From the NCBI GenBank assembly GCA_021202465.1, contig JAJQCZ010000031.1, positions 1 through 64,000 on the forward strand: a stretch of DNA of 64,000 nt. Reading direction: 5' to 3'. The position numbers were made by a program, and so were the translations under genes. Numbering within the stretch: position 1 is the first letter of the stretch; each line of letters opens with the position of its first letter. The notes below the pieces were generated by a model. That model saw nothing but the letters and a program-made list of their open reading frames with translations. It was not told the origin of the DNA and did no database searches. Source of the stretch: Lachnospiraceae bacterium. Lineage in GTDB: Bacteria; Bacillota; Clostridia; Lachnospirales; Lachnospiraceae. Of the stretch, positions 9,250-17,258 are shown piece by piece.

Positions 9250-9281
9250 AAAGGGAGCCTGTTTGTTTGCAGACTCCCTTT
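9250..9281 (-). terminator. Terminator of the 96-residue hypothetical gene
   Basis: AAAGGGAG (9250-9257) pairs with CTCCCTTT (9274-9281). Read on the minus strand the stem is followed by TTTTACC, placing it just past the stop of the minus-strand gene at 9289. It can also form on the plus strand. Confidence 0.65.
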
Positions 9282-9288
9282 ATCGCCT

Positions 9289-9579
9289 CTATTTTTTGTT
9301 CCGCAGAGACAGGATGCGTGAGAGACTGCGCATCATTTCCACCTTCTTTTTCTCCTCCGGAGACATGTTGGGCAGGAGAGCGGAGAGCACCTGATCTGCC
9401 TCGGCATCGGAAAACTGCAGGTTCTGCCCGTTGGCTGCCGTGCCTGCCCCGCTGAGGACGGACATGAGATCAGGGGCGCTCTTCCCCTGCATCTGTCCCA
9501 TCATCTGTGTCAGAAACAGAACCTTTTCCGGAGACATGCCGGAGAAGGGAGAGGCGTCCGTACCCTGAGAATCGCTCAC
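9289..9579 (-). CDS. Conserved hypothetical protein, 96 residues
   Basis: A small soluble protein with two recognisable blocks: FSGMSPEKVLFLTQMM near residue 12, and LLPNMSPEEKKKVEMMRSL near residue 68. The similar MSPEK/MSPEE phrases suggest two related helical hairpins. I recall comparable proteins in other Lachnospiraceae, but no function. The ATG is preceded by a GGAGGTTTCGATG-like site. It lies upstream of a clear terminator and beside a Cys-rich small protein gene on the same strand, so a spore or envelope role is possible but unproven. Confidence 0.6.
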   Translation of the reverse strand: MSDSQGTDASPFSGMSPEKVLFLTQMMGQMQGKSAPDLMSVLSGAGTAANGQNLQFSDAEADQVLSALLPNMSPEEKKKVEMMRSLSRILSLRNKK

Positions 9580-9639
9580 ATCGAAACCTCCCGGAATGGA
9601 TTTTCTCTGTTATTCTATGCGGAAACGCGGGAAAAGATG

Positions 9640-9671
9640 AGGCCGCCTCCCCGCAAATGAGAAGACGGCCT
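9640..9671. terminator. Hairpin followed by T-run
   Basis: AGGCCG (9640-9645) pairs with CGGCCT (9666-9671). A run of Ts follows on the plus strand, and CATCTTTT follows on the minus strand. It lies between two minus-strand genes and may end the transcript of the Cys-rich gene. Confidence 0.5.
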
Positions 9672-9701
9672 TTTTTGTGCGCAGGAGCACGTAAGGTATT
9701 T

Positions 9702-9720
9702 TCCGGCTGACGCCGGACGC
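9702..9720. repeat. Short palindromic repeat, copy 2
   Basis: TCCGGC-TGAC-GCCGGA plus CGC, the second copy of the element at 9203-9221. It is again preceded by GCGCAGGA, here at greater distance. Confidence 0.45.
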
Positions 9721-9731
9721 GCCCTGCGCGG

Positions 9732-9764
9732 CGAGTAAGAGGCGAAAAAGCCGCCTCCTACTCG
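9732..9764 (-). terminator. Strong hairpin after the Cys-rich gene
   Basis: CGAGTA-A-GAGGCG (9732-9744) pairs with CGCCTC-C-TACTCG (9752-9764), giving twelve pairs with one mismatch. It lies 23 bp past the stop of the Cys-rich gene on the minus strand. There is no T-tail, so it may stabilise the mRNA or act together with the next hairpin. Confidence 0.5.
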
Positions 9765-9786
9765 ATTCGGGAAACTCTGTATCGGC

Positions 9787-10005
9787 CTAGAAACCGCAGC
9801 AGCCATTTCCGTTCCCGTTACAGCAGAACAGGAGAAGCAGAATGATGATCCAGGCGTCACAGCTCATGCCGTTCTCGCCGCACCCATTGCCGCCGCATCC
9901 GCCGCAGCAGAAGAGAATCAGCAGGATGAAAATCAGGCTGCTGCAGCTGTTGCCGCTGTCGCATCCGCACCCGCCGTTGCAGTTGGTCGCTGCCAGATCG
10001 CTCAT
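9787..10005 (-). CDS. Cys/Gly-rich small membrane protein (HCB13-like)
   Basis: The 72-residue protein starts MSDLAATNCNGGCGC, a conserved opening in small Lachnospiraceae proteins that databases label chorion class high-cysteine HCB protein 13. That name only reflects composition. It has two hydrophobic segments (SSLIFILLILFCC and AWIIILLLLFCC), each followed by Gly/Cys/Asn-rich stretches, so it looks like two repeats of the same unit. AGGATAG lies before the ATG. A spore-coat or envelope role is plausible: the upstream region contains a sequence matching the late mother-cell sigma-K pattern. No function is established. Confidence 0.65.
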   Translation of the reverse strand: MSDLAATNCNGGCGCDSGNSCSSLIFILLILFCCGGCGGNGCGENGMSCDAWIIILLLLFCCNGNGNGCCGF

Positions 10006-10034
10006 GATGGTCTATCCTCCAGGGATTTATAATG

Positions 10035-10061
10035 TATTCTATGAAGGGGACTTGACCTTGT
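10035..10061 (-). promoter_or_regulatory. Possible sigma-K-type promoter for the Cys-rich gene
   Basis: On the minus strand, AC (10061-10060), a 16-nt spacer and CATAGAATA (10043-10035) match the sigma-K pattern AC-N16/17-CATANNNTA. The motif is short, so a chance match is possible. Confidence 0.35.
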
Positions 10062-10086
10062 TTCCTTAGCTTTTGCGCCGGAAAGA

Positions 10087-10115
10087 TTGAAAAAATAATT
10101 CGGGTAGGGTATGAT
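10087..10115 (+). promoter_or_regulatory. Promoter of the 10-17 kb operon
   Basis: -35 TTGAAA (10087-10092), a 17-nt spacer and -10 TATGAT (10110-10115), about 38 nt upstream of the ATG at 10153. Only short gaps follow through three genes, so this probably drives all of them. Confidence 0.65.
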
Positions 10116-10152
10116 GATATACCGAAAGTCACAACGATGCAGGAGACATGTT

Positions 10153-13100
10153 ATGAGTGTGGATATAAGCCAGAATCTGATGCAGCGGCTGGAGGAGTCG
10201 ATGACAGAGCGGAATCTGCTGAGGAAGCTGGGCCTGACCAAGAAAGAGATGATCCGGCGGCTGAGGAAGCCGTCGTTTCGCCGTGCTCTGAAGGAGCTGT
10301 GCCCGAAGGAGACCTGGTCCTGTCGGGAGATTCTGGATGCTTCCCGGGAGATTCTCGACCAGCTCTCCCCGGAGCCCGAACAGGGGTGGCTTCCTTTTCT
10401 CTATGCAGACGGGAAATACAGCCTGTACCCGGAGAATTTCCCCAAAGTCATGGAACCCTGCTATGAGATGGGAAAGCTTTTTTATATGGAATTGCTCCAT
10501 GTCTGCATGGAGGCGGAGCGCGATTTCCACGGATTCCGGCCGGATCTTCATTTCGTCCTTCCTACCATGGAGGAGGTGGAGGACTGCAAGGCCCGCGAGG
10601 AATTTGAACGCTTTGTCGCCTTCTGCCACCGTACGTATTTCCTCGAATTCATGCGCATCGGAGCGGAGATCACGCCCTTCAATACCAACGGCCACATCGC
10701 CGGCGTTCACTTTGTTTCCACGCATATGGCGCGGCAGATGAAGGCCTGCGGCGTTCCGGTCGATCTGGCGCTGATGTCAGGCGCCGCCATCGGCCACGAC
10801 ATCGGTAAATTCGGCTGCAAGGATTCGGAATCCCGCCGCGTTCCCTACCTGCATTATTACTATACGGATCAGTGCTTCCGGCGTCATGATATGCCTTTTA
10901 TCGGCTATATCGCCGCGAACCATTCCACCTGGGATCTGGAACTGGAAAACCTGTCTCTGGAATCCCTGCTGCTGATCTATGCCGATTTCCGGGTCAAAAG
11001 CACCCGGGAGAACGGAGCGGAGATCATTCATTTCTATACGCTGAAGGAGTCCTTCGACGTCATCCTCAACAAGCTGGACAACGTGGACGATACCAAGAGG
11101 CTGCGCTACCAGAAGGTGTACAGCAAGCTGGTGGACTTCGAGAATTATATGGTGAAGAAGGGCGTTCATACGAATTTCGAGAGCCTGATCCCGGATAAAA
11201 CGCAGGAGAAGGACACGGCGCTGCTGTGCGGGGCGGAGATTGTGGACGAGTATAAGAATATGGCTATCAGCCACAACATTCTGCTGATGCATATCCTCAG
11301 CCATGAGTCCTCCTTTACGACGATTCTGGAGTCAGCCCGCAGTGAGAAGGACTGGAAGAATACCCGGACTTACCTGAACATTTTCCGTGAATACTGCACG
11401 TATATGAATCAGCGGCAGAAACTCATGACCCTCGATTTCCTCTATGAGCTGATGATGCACCGCGAGGGGGATATCCGTTCCGGCGCCGCGACCCTCATGG
11501 GACAGATGATTGTCAACTATGATGTGGAATACCGCAAGGAGATCCCGGAGGGGATGATCCCCTTCCTGCAGGATTCCTCCTCGGTGACGCTTTTTGAGAA
11601 ATATCTGGGCATGGCACTGATGCCGGACCATAAGCTGACGGAGCAGCACCGGAAATGGCTGGGCTACAAGATGGAGACGCTGGTGGATTCGGTGCTGACG
11701 AACTGCCGCCCGAGCCGCCGGGAGGATTATCTGTGTGTGATTCAGAAGTATTACACGAACTGGAACTGGGATACCTTCACGGCCTTCGCCATGATGAATG
11801 TGCTGCAGAAAATACCTTTTGATAAGTGTTCGCAGGAGATGCTGGAGACGTTCCTTCAGTTCGCGCTGCATTTCACAAAGGTGGATGATCTGGAGCTGCA
11901 GGTCTCGATCCTGAATTTCCTGCACAGGATGCTGCGCTTTGATGCGGATTCCGCCATGATTCATTCCTACGGGCTGCAGATTCTGGAGCAGGCTCCGGTG
12001 TATTCCGTGATCAGTGTCGTTTATCTGAAGCGGAGCATCGGCGGGCTGCTGCGTCTGCCGGATCAATCCTTGGCGCAGTATCGGATGGGGAAGGACGACG
12101 AAGACCGGATCAACAAGGCTTTCCTGGAGAACCTGAAGATGGCGACGCCCTGGATCTGTAAGCTGATCAATATTCATTATCTCAAATATCAGATGGACCG
12201 GGGGGCCAACCGCCAGCCGGTCCACACGGTCACGCATCTGGCGAACCTGCTGACCGGCACCGAGTGCAGCGACGTGCGGCATCTGGCAGGACAGACCGTG
12301 GTGGAGATCGCCGGGCAGATTTCTCACGAGCAGTGCAATGAGGTCGTCATGGAGCTAATCAAGGGACTGGAGCTGGATGAGAGCGAATTCGCCAAGGACA
12401 TTCCCCGGTATCTGGGACAGCTGATCGTCTATCTGCGTCCGCAGGAAATGGACGAGATCATCCTGATTCTGGAGAGCATGCTGGTGTCGGCCGCTGATTC
12501 TATTGCCTGTGTGACGCTGGATACGATTGGCGTGCTTCTCCAGCAGTACGCGGACTACGAGCTGGATACGCCGGAGGCGCACCGTGCCCGGCTGCGCCGG
12601 CTCTGGGGCCTGATCCTTCGCGGCCTGTCCCACGATCACGAGATGGTGGCGCAGGAGGCCTGCTTTGTCCTGGGCGAGTATGTCTTCGGCTCGGTAGCCA
12701 TGCCTTTTGAGACCAAGAGCGAGATCTTCCGCAGCCTGGCCAAGAAGGGGATCCATATTCTGAAGAACCGGCAGGAGAATCAGCTGAGCTTTCTGATCAA
12801 CGCGGCGGCGCTGAACCATATTTACCGGTTTATTTCCGAATTTCTCATGGAAAATGAATCCTTCGGCTTCAGCGACCGGGGCAAAGTCGCTTTCTTCCCG
12901 GGCACTTTCGATCCCTTCACTCTGAGTCACAAGGGAATTGTGGAAGAGATTCGCAAGCTGGGCTTCGAGGTGTATCTGGCGATCGATGAGTTCTCCTGGT
13001 CCAAGAAGACACAGCCGCGGCTGATCCGGCGCAGGATTGCCTCCATGTCCACCGCCGCAGACTGCGGGGTGTTCATGTTCCCGGATGAGATTCCCGTGAA

Positions 13101-15054
13101 CATTGCCAACAATGAAGATCTGGAGGGATTGAGGAAGCTATTTCCCACGCGGGAGATCTACATTGTAGAGGGAAGCGATGTGACCGCCAACGCGTCGGCC
13201 TACAAGAAGCCGGCGGCGGAGAATTCGATTCATCATTTCAACCATATCATTTTTCAGCGGCGCGGAGAGGATTATGAAGTGGCGGTTCACGCCGCAGGGA
13301 AAAACAACGGACGGATCCTCGGCGAGGTCGTGGAGCTCTCCCTGCCCATGCAGCTCGAGGATATCAGTTCCACGCGGATCCGTGAAAACATTGACCGGAA
13401 CCGGGACATCGCGAACCTGATCGACCCGATGGTGCAGCGCTATATCTATGAGAACAACCTGTACCTGCGGGAGCCCCAGTACAAGCCGATCATGCATACC
13501 CGCTCGGTGGACTGTGATGTGGTCGATGAGGTGTCCGATGAGCTGTGGGAGAAGATGGCGGCGACGGTTCTTCACCGCAAGAAGAACATTCAGGGCATCA
13601 TTTCCCGCCTGAAGGAGTCAGGGGCTTCTCTTGCGATTCTCTATGACAGAAACCGCGGAGGGGTTCCGATCGCCATGGCCGCGGCCCGGAAGATCGAGAA
13701 TTCCGATCTCTACCGGGAATTCGGAGATCTGGAGATGGTCCGTCAGATCCGGGATCTTGCCTGGGGCAATATCCTGCTGATTCAGGGGATTTATGCCCCG
13801 GATGACAGCGATCATCATGATTTCTTCCAGTTGATCATCACCGAGCTTCTCGCACATTATCTGGCCAGAGGATATACCTACTGCCTGTATCACAGCCGGC
13901 CGGAGATGGAAGAACGCCGTCGCTTTAAGGCAGAAAATACTCTCCTGCGTCAGGGATTTGTGCGATTCTCCCCGGAGGATGCGGCGGAAACCGTCATGGC
14001 GGTGGATATGCACCAGCCCTATGTGCTGATGAAAAATATTGAGACGGTGATCAAGGAGCCGCTGAACGACAATCTGCAGGTCCACCAGGTGGTGGAGGAG
14101 GCACACCGGAAACTGCAGCTGGCACTGACGGAATTCGCCCCGGGCAATCTGGTGATCTCCATTGATTCCTCGGTCATGCATCATCGTCTGGTGCGGAAGA
14201 TCACCGAAGTCAATCAGGTCCCGAACGAGCCCTGCACGCCCCGTAAGCTCGGCGAAAAGATGTGCGTGCCCTTCGGCAAGGTGCTCCGGGGATTTGTGAC
14301 CCCCAATACCGTGACCAAGGCCTTACACACGGAAAAGGTGTTCAACGCGAATATGAAGGGATATACGATCCAGGAATTCCCCAACTATTCGCCGCTGAAG
14401 ACCCAGCTGCGCACGATCCGTTCCTTTGACCGGGACGTGATCCTGGTGGACGACCTGCTGCACAAGGGTTACCGCCTCAAGGTCCTGCTGCCCCTGCTGC
14501 GCGAGGCGGACATCCGCATCGACCGGGTAATTACGGGAGTACTGACAGCCAACGGTCAGGACATTGTTGGTGAGTACGGTCTGCAGACGGACGGCGTATA
14601 TTTCATCCCGAATATTACGTCCTGGTTCACGGAGTCCACGCTCTATCCCTTCATCGGCGGAGACAGCGTCCGCTCGGCCGGCCGGAATGCGGCCGGACTT
14701 CTGACCTCGGTGAATCTGATCCTGCCCTATGCGGCGCCGGCCTTCCTGCGGAGCGAGGACATCGGCCCGGTATACAATCTTTCCATGGTGTGCCTGGAAA
14801 ATGCCCGCGACATCATGAAGGTGCTGGAGAGGGAGTATCAGCGCGAGTTCGAACGAAACCTGACTCTGGACCGTCTGAGCGAGGTGATTCTGTCACCTAC
14901 CTGTCCGGACAAGGGTCTGTTTATGTCATACAGTGAGAATCTTCCGGCTACGGTGTATATTGAGAACGACATCCAGCGACTGGTCCGTCTGCAGAATATC
15001 ACGGGATATTTTCATGATTTCCATGAGATGCCGACGAATCTGCAGGGAGAATGA
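10153..15054 (+). CDS. Giant HD / solenoid / nucleotidyltransferase / PRTase-like protein
   Basis: This 1633-residue cytoplasmic protein combines several enzyme-like domains. An HD-type metal phosphohydrolase domain has H191, H215-D216 (GHDIGKFG) and D278. About 500 residues of helical, HEAT-like sequence follow (roughly 360-890). A NadD/CoaD-type nucleotidyltransferase has GTFDPFTLSH (917-926) and ISSTRIR (1071-1077). A GNAT-like segment covers roughly 1120-1275, and a C-terminal phosphoribosyltransferase-like part has VDDLLHKG (1432-1439). The start at 10153 has AGGAG 7 nt upstream; a longer frame from 10111 lacks one. NadD and the HD protein YqeK are usually separate neighbours, so their fusion with a PRTase suggests nucleotide or NAD-like cofactor metabolism. 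That is inference: the substrate is unknown and only the nucleotidyltransferase and HD motifs are clear-cut. Confidence 0.75.
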   Translation: MSVDISQNLMQRLEESMTERNLLRKLGLTKKEMIRRLRKPSFRRALKELCPKETWSCREILDASREILDQLSPEPEQGWLPFLYADGKYSLYPENFPKVMEPCYEMGKLFYMELLHVCMEAERDFHGFRPDLHFVLPTMEEVEDCKAREEFERFVAFCHRTYFLEFMRIGAEITPFNTNGHIAGVHFVSTHMARQMKACGVPVDLALMSGAAIGHDIGKFGCKDSESRRVPYLHYYYTDQCFRRHDMPFIGYIAANHSTWDLELENLSLESLLLIYADFRVKSTRENGAEIIHFYTLKESFDVILNKLDNVDDTKRLRYQKVYSKLVDFENYMVKKGVHTNFESLIPDKTQEKDTALLCGAEIVDEYKNMAISHNILLMHILSHESSFTTILESARSEKDWKNTRTYLNIFREYCTYMNQRQKLMTLDFLYELMMHREGDIRSGAATLMGQMIVNYDVEYRKEIPEGMIPFLQDSSSVTLFEKYLGMALMPDHKLTEQHRKWLGYKMETLVDSVLTNCRPSRREDYLCVIQKYYTNWNWDTFTAFAMMNVLQKIPFDKCSQEMLETFLQFALHFTKVDDLELQVSILNFLHRMLRFDADSAMIHSYGLQILEQAPVYSVISVVYLKRSIGGLLRLPDQSLAQYRMGKDDEDRINKAFLENLKMATPWICKLINIHYLKYQMDRGANRQPVHTVTHLANLLTGTECSDVRHLAGQTVVEIAGQISHEQCNEVVMELIKGLELDESEFAKDIPRYLGQLIVYLRPQEMDEIILILESMLVSAADSIACVTLDTIGVLLQQYADYELDTPEAHRARLRRLWGLILRGLSHDHEMVAQEACFVLGEYVFGSVAMPFETKSEIFRSLAKKGIHILKNRQENQLSFLINAAALNHIYRFISEFLMENESFGFSDRGKVAFFPGTFDPFTLSHKGIVEEIRKLGFEVYLAIDEFSWSKKTQPRLIRRRIASMSTAADCGVFMFPDEIPVNIANNEDLEGLRKLFPTREIYIVEGSDVTANASAYKKPAAENSIHHFNHIIFQRRGEDYEVAVHAAGKNNGRILGEVVELSLPMQLEDISSTRIRENIDRNRDIANLIDPMVQRYIYENNLYLREPQYKPIMHTRSVDCDVVDEVSDELWEKMAATVLHRKKNIQGIISRLKESGASLAILYDRNRGGVPIAMAAARKIENSDLYREFGDLEMVRQIRDLAWGNILLIQGIYAPDDSDHHDFFQLIITELLAHYLARGYTYCLYHSRPEMEERRRFKAENTLLRQGFVRFSPEDAAETVMAVDMHQPYVLMKNIETVIKEPLNDNLQVHQVVEEAHRKLQLALTEFAPGNLVISIDSSVMHHRLVRKITEVNQVPNEPCTPRKLGEKMCVPFGKVLRGFVTPNTVTKALHTEKVFNANMKGYTIQEFPNYSPLKTQLRTIRSFDRDVILVDDLLHKGYRLKVLLPLLREADIRIDRVITGVLTANGQDIVGEYGLQTDGVYFIPNITSWFTESTLYPFIGGDSVRSAGRNAAGLLTSVNLILPYAAPAFLRSEDIGPVYNLSMVCLENARDIMKVLEREYQREFERNLTLDRLSEVILSPTCPDKGLFMSYSENLPATVYIENDIQRLVRLQNITGYFHDFHEMPTNLQGE

Positions 15055-15082
15055 AAACGTGAACTGTGAAAGGAAATAAAAA

Positions 15083-16045
15083 ATGCGATTGTCGGAACTG
15101 GCAGGAATACAATGTGAGGAGAAGACATTTCTTGTAGGAGATTCTTCTCAGATGGGCTGGCTGGCCGGGAAGAAGAAGCGTGTGCACCTCTTCGCCCTTG
15201 GAGACGTGGGGAGCATGCTCCTGACCGGACTCAAGCTTCTGGGGGCGGACTGTCTCTCGGAAATCGGGATCTATGATGTGCGCGAACATGTGACGGAACG
15301 CTTTGAGTTCGAGATGAACCAGATCCTGCCGCCGGGAGAGACGCACTCTCTGCCTCCGGTGCGGATCCTGCCAGAGGACGAGCTCTTTGACTGTGATGTC
15401 TTTCTGTTCTGCGCTTCTCTGCGGGTTCCTCCGGTGGGAGAGGGCGGAGATGTGCGAATGGCGCAGTTTGGCGCCAATTCCGGCCTGGTGCGGCAGATTG
15501 CCGGACGGGCTGCCGCTGCAGGATATCCCGGCCTTTTTGCCGTAGTTTCCGATCCGGTGGATCCGTTGTGCCGTGTGGCTGTGGAAGCGGGGATTCCCGC
15601 TCCCCGGGTCAAAGGCTTCGGCCTGGGAGTCATGCGCGCCCGGGCTGCCTATTACGCGGCCCGGGAGGAGCGGTTCGCTTCCTTCCTGACGGAGGGACGG
15701 GCCTTCGGCCCCCACGGAGAGGACCTGGTCGTGGCCAACAGCCTCACGCACTATGATGACGTTCTGTCCAGGGAACTGACGGAGAAAACGGTGCGTGCCA
15801 ATCTCGTGATGCGGGAGATGGGCTTTAAGCCCTACATCGCACCGGCACTCTCCTCCGGCGCACACAGCGTGCTGGCGGCTCTGCGGGGCGAGTGGCATGA
15901 GAGCTCTTCCTGGTTTGACGGCATCTTCTTCGGCGCCCGCAACCGCTGTACCCCTTCGGGCATCGAGGTGGAGAACCCGGAACTGCCGGAGGCACTTTTC
16001 GCCCGCTGCCGCCGGGCCTGTGAGAATCTGAAGGTGATTTCTTGA
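15083..16045 (+). CDS. Lactate/malate dehydrogenase-like NAD(P)-binding protein
   Basis: A 320-residue protein with the fold of the LDH/MDH family. The dinucleotide-binding glycine motif is FALGDVGSML (about 37-46). The DxxR-type substrate segment GGDVRMAQFGANSGL lies near residue 121. SDPVDPL stands where LDH/MDH have NPVD, and GPHGED (catalytic-type H211) stands where the family has GEHGDS. It therefore keeps most of the catalytic set but diverges from known lactate and malate enzymes, and its substrate is unknown. It starts 28 bp after the giant gene and its stop overlaps the next start by 4 nt, so the three genes are almost certainly one operon. It may act on a product of its neighbours. 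Confidence 0.7.
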   Translation: MRLSELAGIQCEEKTFLVGDSSQMGWLAGKKKRVHLFALGDVGSMLLTGLKLLGADCLSEIGIYDVREHVTERFEFEMNQILPPGETHSLPPVRILPEDELFDCDVFLFCASLRVPPVGEGGDVRMAQFGANSGLVRQIAGRAAAAGYPGLFAVVSDPVDPLCRVAVEAGIPAPRVKGFGLGVMRARAAYYAAREERFASFLTEGRAFGPHGEDLVVANSLTHYDDVLSRELTEKTVRANLVMREMGFKPYIAPALSSGAHSVLAALRGEWHESSSWFDGIFFGARNRCTPSGIEVENPELPEALFARCRRACENLKVIS

Positions 16046-17127
16046 ATAAAACAAAGGTTATTGTAATCCGGCCATTCTGTGATTCCCCGCATGAGCGGAT
16101 GGACGCCCTGCTGGGAGAATTTCTGGCACGGCCGGATGTGTCTGCGGAGGTCTGGGAGAGTACAGCGCAGCTTCGCCCGGTGCGGGAGGGGCGGATTCTC
16201 TTTGCCCTGACTCTGGAAGATACCGGACTGAATCTGGAGTGGTGCCGGATGCTTTCACGGATCCGCCGGGAGGCTTCCTTCTTCCGGAATTCCGTGGGGG
16301 TGGTCGTCGTAGACGGATACTCTGAGCTTTATACAAAATCTGTCGGCCGCGAGCTGGTGCTGACGGCCAATCTGGCCGGGTGCCTTTTTCCGGGGCGTCC
16401 TCTGGTGGAGGGAACCGGTTCCCTGCACAACTTCCAGGTGACTGCACAGAATCTGGGGACAGATCTGTGGGGAGCCTATCAGGCAAATTTCCGCGAGCTG
16501 ACGGACCGGCTGCTGTCCTTCCGTTCGCCCCGGCATGCGAAACCGCGGGTGCTGGTTCTTCATGCCAGCATCTGGGAGACCTCCAACACACTGCACCTGT
16601 GGCGCATGGTGAAGGAAGAACTGGGAGATTCCATGGAATTCCGTGAGATCTCTCTGCGCAACGGCGAGATTTATGACTGTGTCGGCTGCCCCTACACGAT
16701 GTGTCTCCATTTCAGTGAAAGGGGTAAGTGCTATTACGGCGGCGTTATGGTGGAACAGGTGTATCCTGCCGTCGAGGAATGCGATGCTCTGATGATGCTC
16801 TGCCCCAATTATAACGATGCGCTCAGCGCCAATCTGTGCGCTTTTATCAACCGGCTGACATCTCTCTATCGGAAAAGGCAGTTCTTTGAAAAATATCTCT
16901 ATGCCATCGTCGTCTCTGGCTACAGCGGCGGGGATATTCTGGCGAATCAGCTGATCAGCGGCCTGAACATGAATAAAACCTTCATTCTTCCGCCGGAATT
17001 TGTTATGATGGAGACGACCAATGCGCCGGGGAGCATTGTCCGCGTGAAAGGCATCCGGGAGCGGGCGGCGGCGTTTGCCGGGACGATGCAGCGGCAAATG
17101 TTACAGATTTCCGGGGAAGATTCGTAA
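16042..17127 (+). CDS. NADPH-dependent FMN reductase-like protein, TTG start
   Basis: A 361-residue protein in two parts. The C-terminal half (from about 165, KPRVLVLHASIWETSNT) is a flavodoxin-like NAD(P)H:FMN reductase domain. It includes a cysteine cluster C213-X2-C216-X4-C221-X8-C230, reminiscent of iron-sulfur flavoproteins, and an FMN-site segment CPNYNDALSANL. The N-terminal half looks like a degenerate copy of a similar alpha/beta fold (VGVVVVDGYSEL, GCLFPGRPLVEGTGSL). The start is TTG, overlapping the upstream stop as TTGA, which implies translational coupling. It is the last gene of the operon. The electron acceptor is unknown. Confidence 0.7.
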   Translation: MNKTKVIVIRPFCDSPHERMDALLGEFLARPDVSAEVWESTAQLRPVREGRILFALTLEDTGLNLEWCRMLSRIRREASFFRNSVGVVVVDGYSELYTKSVGRELVLTANLAGCLFPGRPLVEGTGSLHNFQVTAQNLGTDLWGAYQANFRELTDRLLSFRSPRHAKPRVLVLHASIWETSNTLHLWRMVKEELGDSMEFREISLRNGEIYDCVGCPYTMCLHFSERGKCYYGGVMVEQVYPAVEECDALMMLCPNYNDALSANLCAFINRLTSLYRKRQFFEKYLYAIVVSGYSGGDILANQLISGLNMNKTFILPPEFVMMETTNAPGSIVRVKGIRERAAAFAGTMQRQMLQISGEDS

Positions 17128-17141
17128 TGAATTTAAAAGAA

Positions 17142-17171
17142 TTGTAAAAAATGCCGCCGAGTTCATAGAAT
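17142..17171 (+). promoter_or_regulatory. Possible promoter for the NlpC/P60 gene
   Basis: -35 TTGTAA (17142-17147), an 18-nt spacer and -10 TAGAAT (17166-17171), within the 131-bp gap before the hydrolase gene. Confidence 0.4.
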
Positions 17172-17218
17172 GCTCATATTTTTTCGCTATCCTGTATCTG
17201 GTACGAATGAAATGGAGC

Positions 17219-17237
17219 CAGGCCGTCTGGCGGCCTG
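17219..17237 (+). repeat. Perfect inverted repeat in the NlpC leader
   Basis: CAGGCCG-TCTGG-CGGCCTG, a 7-bp stem with a 5-nt loop, ends 21 nt before the TTG start and about 10 nt before its ribosome-binding site. There is no T-tail. It could be a leftover terminator of the upstream operon or a leader hairpin. Confidence 0.4.
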
Positions 17238-17258
17238 TATGAATATAAGAGGGATAGT

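Noticed and set aside
10111..10152. A longer start for the giant protein
   Set aside because: The extra residues are basic and unlike the rest, the start overlaps the -10, and AGGAG is placed for the ATG at 10153.
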